DNA of 64,000 bases, from the NCBI GenBank assembly GCA_003415625.1, contig PYIU01000010.1:186001-250000 (forward strand), given 5' to 3'. A model generated the notes under the pieces. That model saw only the letters and a program-made list of their open reading frames with translations. It was not told the origin of the DNA and searched no databases. A program made the position numbers and the translations under genes. Shown here in pieces: positions 58,791 to 64,000 of the stretch (the stretch's first letter is position 1; each line of letters opens with the position of its first letter). Source of the stretch: Aquanectria penicillioides (lineage: Eukaryota > Ascomycota > Sordariomycetes > Hypocreales > Nectriaceae).

Positions 58791-60528
58791 TCATCAGCAC
58801 TGATTCCTACCCCCAAAAGATCGGAGACCGTAAGAATTGAAAATATTATAGAGTCGGGGCAGTTTTCGTCGGAGTTCCCTCCTAGTTTGTAGAGGTTTTC
58901 AGCTTGTACCGGTAGTTGTCTTGGATAAGAACAACGCAATTGCCGAATTGTTCGACAATTCAATACAGTTGCTTTATTTGAAGGACCATGTTCAAGATAT
59001 GAATCAGATCCAGCCTCATAGACTCTTGATTGCCATTCGATTATACCATGTCACTTTGTGTGTCAGCTCCTCTTTGGACAATGTCTAGTCAGCGGTTCCC
59101 TCTACATCGTAGCGTAGCAGCAACCAACAAACAACTCCAAAGGGGGTATTTTGGGTTGTCCAGTCAAGGGTTCGTTATTTTCATCGAGCTGCGATCGACT
59201 TGCCCTTTCTCCTCAACCCTTTCATTGTTTTTATGCGTATCTTCAATTGATTCTTCGTAATTTCGAGTTGCTTTTGCGAGGCGCATCCAGTGCCAGTCTG
59301 CACTCGCAACAACGTTAAATATTATCCTTGTTTTCTTAGTTTGTTGGTGGAAGGGGACACTGGCCAAAACACACACCCCACCTAGAATGGTATAGGGTAA
59401 GCGGATTCGGTGATGACCGAATAGCCTTTCCAAGCAGCTGCGAACAACTTGAGAGAGTGTTAGAGCATCTGATCAGAAGCTCTGAAGTGCCCCTAGAAGA
59501 AAAGGGAAAAGGAATATAAGGCGGAAAGTCATAAATAAAGGAATGTGATAAGCGGGCTGCACCGGGACTTCAACCGAGTCCAAATGCAAGGAATCCAGGA
59601 TTTCAAAAATAAGAATTAGTTGGAGAAAACTGCCTGTTCATTTCCTATGTCTCTGTGGTCCCTTTTATCTTCCTTGACAACCTGATGACAGATTGATCCA
59701 CATTACCCTAGACCACCAACTCAGTAGTATCACACATGTCGAGGCCCTTACATTTGAGAGTCGTAACTGGAAAAACCAGAAGTCTTTTTCATGGTAGATT
59801 AAGAATCCATTGAGGGTTCGCGGGAAGCCAATAGCTGTAGAACAGAGGATGAACATTTAATAAGTCTACAAATCCCTCTTCTTTCAATAGCCATTTGCTC
59901 GAGCTTCAAGTACTGAATACACCTGAAATGAGAATTGTTTTTATGCTAGGTCGTTTTCTTCGGTCCCCTTAAATACTAATTTTATTATACAAGTGGTTCA
60001 TCAATCTGTACGCCCTTGCACTTCTCCGCGTGCTAAGTCTTACGGATTCGCAAGAGAAAGGTGGACATGGGTTCAGATCCAACATAGTTTGAAAGGCCAG
60101 GCTAATCAAGACTGAGAGAGAGTTTACAAGCCAAAAAAAGATTAAGAGGTAGAGAAAGTCGCATTCAGAAAAAGCACCTAACATGTCTAGATGGAAGCGA
60201 GAGTCGATGTGTCTCAGCAGAAGGGCTAGCGTTGGAGCGAAGACCAAGTTTTGTAGCCTTCGTCTAATTAGTCCGCCTTACCCTATAGACGTAACGTCAC
60301 CATACCATACCATACCAGTCTCGACCCACTCACTTTCAACAACATGAAGTTGCCGCCTCATATGCATTCTAATCTCTTCATGTTCCATGATAGCTCAGTT
60401 GTCAGCACAACATTACTCAGCCTCATCACAAAATGAAACTTGTAGGCGGTGGTGTCCGAAAACCATCTCATGTTCGCATAGTAAGTATTGGGGTGGATTT
60501 TCGACCATGCTAGAATAGCATTCTGCAA
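58791..60528. other. Intergenic with repeat copy B
   Basis: No gene was recognised. Repeat copy B lies at 59338-59740. Confidence 0.5.
59338..59740 (+). mobile_element. Dispersed repeat copy B, least mutated
   Basis: About 400 bp aligning over its whole length with the reverse complement of 33650-34050 and in part with 53076-53365. It keeps C and G at most positions where copy A has T and A. No open reading frame of note; probably a non-autonomous element or LTR fragment. Confidence 0.75.
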
Positions 60529-61902
60529 TTATCTAGACAGGTCCAAAACCACCCTCCCATGCAGCTTGCCAGCATGCATATCTTCGAACACATGGGTCAA
60601 ATTACTCATCTTCTTGACTTCTATATGTGCCTTGACGATATTTCTTGCACCAAACCGAAGTACCTCGATTGCATTGTGTTGATTCCCTACTGCAGATCCA
60701 ACAATTCGATATTGTTGAGTAGCAATTGCTGTTGGATTAGCCCCAATAATCGATACTGGGTCGCCCTCCGGTATTCCAACGCAAACAAGAGTACCATTAA
60801 AACGCAGAAAGGATATAGCTTGTCCATAGGCCGCTTGAGAACCTGTGCAGACGATAACAGCATGCGCGCCCAAGCCATCTGACATATCCTTTATAAGCGC
60901 TGCCATTCCAGCGCCTGCAGGAAATTTTGTTATATCGACAAACTGCTCTGCACCCGATTCCTTAACAATCTCAGATTTGCTACCATGGTCAATACCGATG
61001 ATGCGCAACCCTAAAGCCTTGGCTCCAATTTGACAAGCTAAGTGTCCGAGTCCTCCACCGGCTCCGATAATAGCTACCCAGTTTCCGGGCCTCGCGTTGC
61101 TACGGAGCAATGCAGAGTATACAGTTACACCGGCACAAAGCAATGGCGCTGCACTTGCGGAGTCAAGGCCATCGGGAATAGGGGTAACATATGAAGCTGG
61201 TCCAGTAACGTATTGTTGAAAGGTTCCAGGAGTGTAATAGCCGGAGACTTTTTGGTTAAAACACACACCATCTTGCTGCAAAAGGCAAGGTTCTAGTAAA
61301 ACCTCATCATTAGTGCGAATAATTTTAAAGATTAACAGTGAAAATATAAAGAAAACACGGGCATCAGCTTCTCTGTGACGAAGGTGTGATACCTCTAAAG
61401 TGGAAAACGAGAGGAAAAATAACGTACCGCATCTGCCGCATACACTGGACACCCACTTAACCCCTACCCGATCACCAATTTTGATCGTCGTGGACTCTAC
61501 TCCAGGACCTAACTTCACCACATAACCGATCCCTTCATGTCCTCCAACTTGGCCTTCGGGCGTCGGGGCAGGAAGTACGCTCCACTTAAGAAAGATATGG
61601 GTCAGACGAGATGATATGTCAGATCAACAATGAAGTAACAAGAGTAATGCAGACCCCATTAGTCATTACGGCGTAGTCTGAGTGACATACTCCGGAATGT
61701 GTTCTGGATCCCAATACCATCAGTAGATAATCCGTGTTGAAAAAACCAAGCGAATGTGGAAGAAAACATACAAATTGATGAGCACTTCTCCTGGGCCAGG
61801 ATCCGGTGTGTCAACAAACACAACTTTAGTCGATATAGTACCTGGCTTGTCGTAGACAACAGCCTTGTGCTGCTTTGGAATTTCAGGCGCCTGCGAGGTC
61901 AT
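60529..61902 (-). CDS. Zinc-dependent alcohol dehydrogenase
   Basis: Predicted 366 residues from exons 61772-61902, 61655-61703, 61428-61584 and 60529-61292; introns are 68, 70 and 135 nt and all phases agree. This is a medium-chain (MDR) ADH. Catalytic zinc ligands are the Cys in GVCHSD, the His in GGHEGIG and a later Cys. The structural zinc set CX2CX2CX7C (CGRCEPCLLQQDGVC) is complete but is only seen once the 135-nt intron is removed. The NAD(P) loop is GAGGGLG, followed by an acidic residue (GIDHG), which favours NAD. It interconverts alcohols and aldehydes or ketones in the cytosol. It diverges from the P450 at 62612 over about 700 bp, so the pair may act together. Confidence 0.88.
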
Positions 61903-62611
61903 TCTGTACTTCCAGTACTGTTAGTTCCTCAATTGGACAGTTGTGGTGCAACGTTACTTCACGAGAGCGTGGAGCGCCTTGCGTACTTTTATTCGGTGGA
62001 AATCGACTGTGCTAATTCTTGAGCAGTCTTTTGAAAAACCTTGGCGTGAATGTGAACTCGGCTGGGAGGGCGTTGGGGCTGCTGCGGAGATTGAAATGAT
62101 CAAGACCCAAAAGCTTGATGTATACGACCAGAATCGTGATGAAATTTAATGGAGGTAGACCTTTGAAGTTGACTTAGAATAGAAACAATCTGAAGTGACA
62201 AAGAATTGTGTTAGTCACCGATATATGGCATTACCCAACTAGGAGCGATCGCCAGTGACCCCGCGTGTTGACGTACTCACACTCGGGCACTGTAAACAAA
62301 CAGACGCCAAAAATGTGACGGAATGCCGGAGACGTCCAAATCGTCTGAGATGTTGTTGATCCATAACTATCGAGCCCATTGTACTTGTGTGGGGCACACG
62401 GAGGAAAGAGCAGGGGCACTTTAACCGAGGGTATTCGAATATAAAGCGCTAATCCGGAGTTCTTTTCCATCTTTAGGCAACGTCTAAGATAAATTCCACC
62501 TCATTTGGCCTGATTGCAAAGATCACATTTAAGTGTGTATAATTACCTGTCTTTAGGTTTAGAGTCACGGCTGAAGTGAGCTGATAATCGCATTGAGGCA
62601 TATTTTATATA
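61903..62611. promoter_or_regulatory. Divergent promoter of ADH and P450
   Basis: A 709-bp region between two divergent ATGs with no supported gene. No copy of the cluster motif TCACCGAAA was seen. Confidence 0.4.
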
Positions 62612-64000
62612 ATGGCACCAGAACTGAGTAACCCGAAGGCGTATTGGGTATTGCTAGCAGCATTTGCCTTTTATGTACTTCACAAACTGTCCAGGGTCGG
62701 TATGCGTCCCAAAGGCTACCCACCAGGTATTCTTCTCATCTTAACAAACCGTGATAAATCTGTAACGATATAACTAGGGCCCCCAACACTCCCGATCATC
62801 GGCAACTTGCACCAATTCCCTCGCAAAGACTTGCATTTACAATTTCAGAAATGGACCGAAAAGTGTATTTAGCCCCATCTTGCTTCATTTGGCCTGCGCT
62901 GATGAGTCGTAGATGGGCCGGTGGTGTCACTTCAATTGGGCACACAAACCCTCATTCTACTCGGAACAGCTGGTGGAGTTTACGATCTCTTGGAGAAGAA
63001 GAGCAGTATTTATTCGACACGAATGGATATCATGTTTCGAGAATTTGGCAACGAATTGAACATCGCTTTCCGCCCGTGAGACCAACAAGCCAAACGGAGT
63101 GTGATAATTCACTGACTACAAAATAGGTACGATGATGTATGGCGGCGACAGCGAAAGATTTACCACGTCCGACTCAACAGTAAGCTAGCGAACAATTATT
63201 TGCCCTACCAAGTAAGTGCCACAAGAAAATACCCCTGTGGCCTCTGTTAAAAATGCTTTTCGGCAGAACTTTGAGACGCAGCACCTGTTGCACGATTTCC
63301 TCGAGAGTCCGCATGAATACCGCCACCATTTGGAGAGATTTACGATTAGCATCGGGTCTACGATTGCGTTTGGGAGGAGGATTCCATCTGCAGATGACCC
63401 GATGGTCACAACACTCATGGAGGTAAGATCGGCTTGGACGCGACTGAATGACAGCTTCCAGCTAACATGAATCTGCAGTGGTTTCGTGGGGCCATTGCCG
63501 CTGGGAGCTCTCTTCAGATTGCCGACTGGTGGCCGATGTTGCGACCTCTGATCCGTGGAATTCCGAGTTTTATGAATCCAATCACGATGAAATTGAACGC
63601 CTTACATGATACCGAGTCGGAACTTTGGCGAACTTTGGTAGAGATGACGCGAGAACATGTTAAGCATGGGCGGTTTTATCCAAGTAAGACCCGTATCAAT
63701 CTGGGCCTTGCATAGTCTGTCTAATTCTTCATAGGCCTCTGCCGAGACATGATCACGCGCCAGTCGATTGAGAAAGATCAACTAACAGAAGAGGAGATTT
63801 GGTACAATTCGGGACACTCGTGGGCTGCTGCCACGTAAGTACATACCTGACTGTTACATACCCTCTATAATAACAGTAAGAATAGAGACACGCAGTCCAA
63901 TTCTCTAATTGGATATGTAAAAGTTTGTCAAATCAGGCGCAAACCACGTAGATTAAAGCACACTGACCCTTACCTAGGCCATGACGCTTTATCCAGCTGT
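62612..64000 (+). CDS. Cytochrome P450, N-terminal part, runs off the window
   Basis: The ATG at 62612 begins a membrane anchor (YWVLLAAFAFYVLH), followed across a first intron by the proline-rich hinge (PPGPPTLPIIGN). Later exons read EKYGPVVSLQLGTQ, the C-helix WRRQRK, an F/G region and, before the last visible donor, an I-helix start (NSGHSWAAAT). At least five introns of 46-100 nt are seen; donors include GTATTC at about 62728 and GTAAGT at 63835. The heme-binding region lies beyond 64000. The layout matches fungal class II P450s of secondary metabolism. Its substrate cannot be told. Confidence 0.8.

Noticed and set aside
1..64000. CRISPR array or prokaryotic-style operon
   Set aside because: Introns, domain types and repeat decay are fungal; no array of spaced identical repeats was seen.

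Overview
The window comes from a filamentous ascomycete, most likely in or near the Hypocreales. Genes carry short GT-AG introns (about 47-82 nt) with CTAAC or CTGAC branch sites. The families are typically fungal: an iterative PKS-NRPS hybrid, Zn2Cys6 regulators, a Fungal-N/ankyrin protein and an AsaB/CmcJ-like protein. There are also AT-rich repeats with transition differences that look like repeat-induced point mutation (RIP). Species cannot be fixed from sequence alone.

Left part (1-7,800): decayed secondary-metabolism genes. These are a frameshifted cytochrome P450 (971-2586) and a broken C-A-T-R NRPS module (3243-6933). Both are paralogues of genes in the intact cluster to the right, and the P450 keeps the same two intron positions.

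Core (7,795-31,486): an apparently intact fusarin / NG-391-type cluster. From left to right it has a methyltransferase (fus9-like), P450 (fus8), aldehyde dehydrogenase (fus7), MFS transporter (fus6), a small DUF1772/anthrone-oxygenase-like membrane protein, a GST-like protein (fus3), an alpha/beta hydrolase (fus2) and a 3,938-residue PKS-NRPS (fus1). From what I know of Fusarium the order matches fus1-fus9, but the protease and serine-hydrolase positions (fus4, fus5) hold the DUF1772 gene instead. Family knowledge suggests the synthase releases an aldehyde, the hydrolase closes the 2-pyrrolidone ring, the P450 oxidises C-20 and the methyltransferase esterifies the acid. A repeated promoter motif, AAGTCACCGAAA / TTCGGYGACTT, lies upstream of most cluster genes and also of the decayed genes, which suggests one regulator.

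Right of the synthase: a RIP-mutated repeat copy (about 33,650-34,050), then an AflR-like Zn2Cys6 regulator (34,398-35,728), which is a candidate local regulator. From about 36 kb on the sequence is gene-poor accessory DNA. It holds an NmrA-like pseudogene ending in 44-bp tandem repeats, a leaderless metzincin protease, a Fungal-N/ankyrin gene with an acidic repeat tail, a multi-pass membrane protein, a small two-exon gene, a frameshifted AsaB/CmcJ-like gene, a broken CE1-family esterase, a Zn2Cys6 relic with a lost zinc ligand, and two more copies of the dispersed repeat.

The right edge has an intact zinc alcohol dehydrogenase diverging from a cytochrome P450 that runs off the window.
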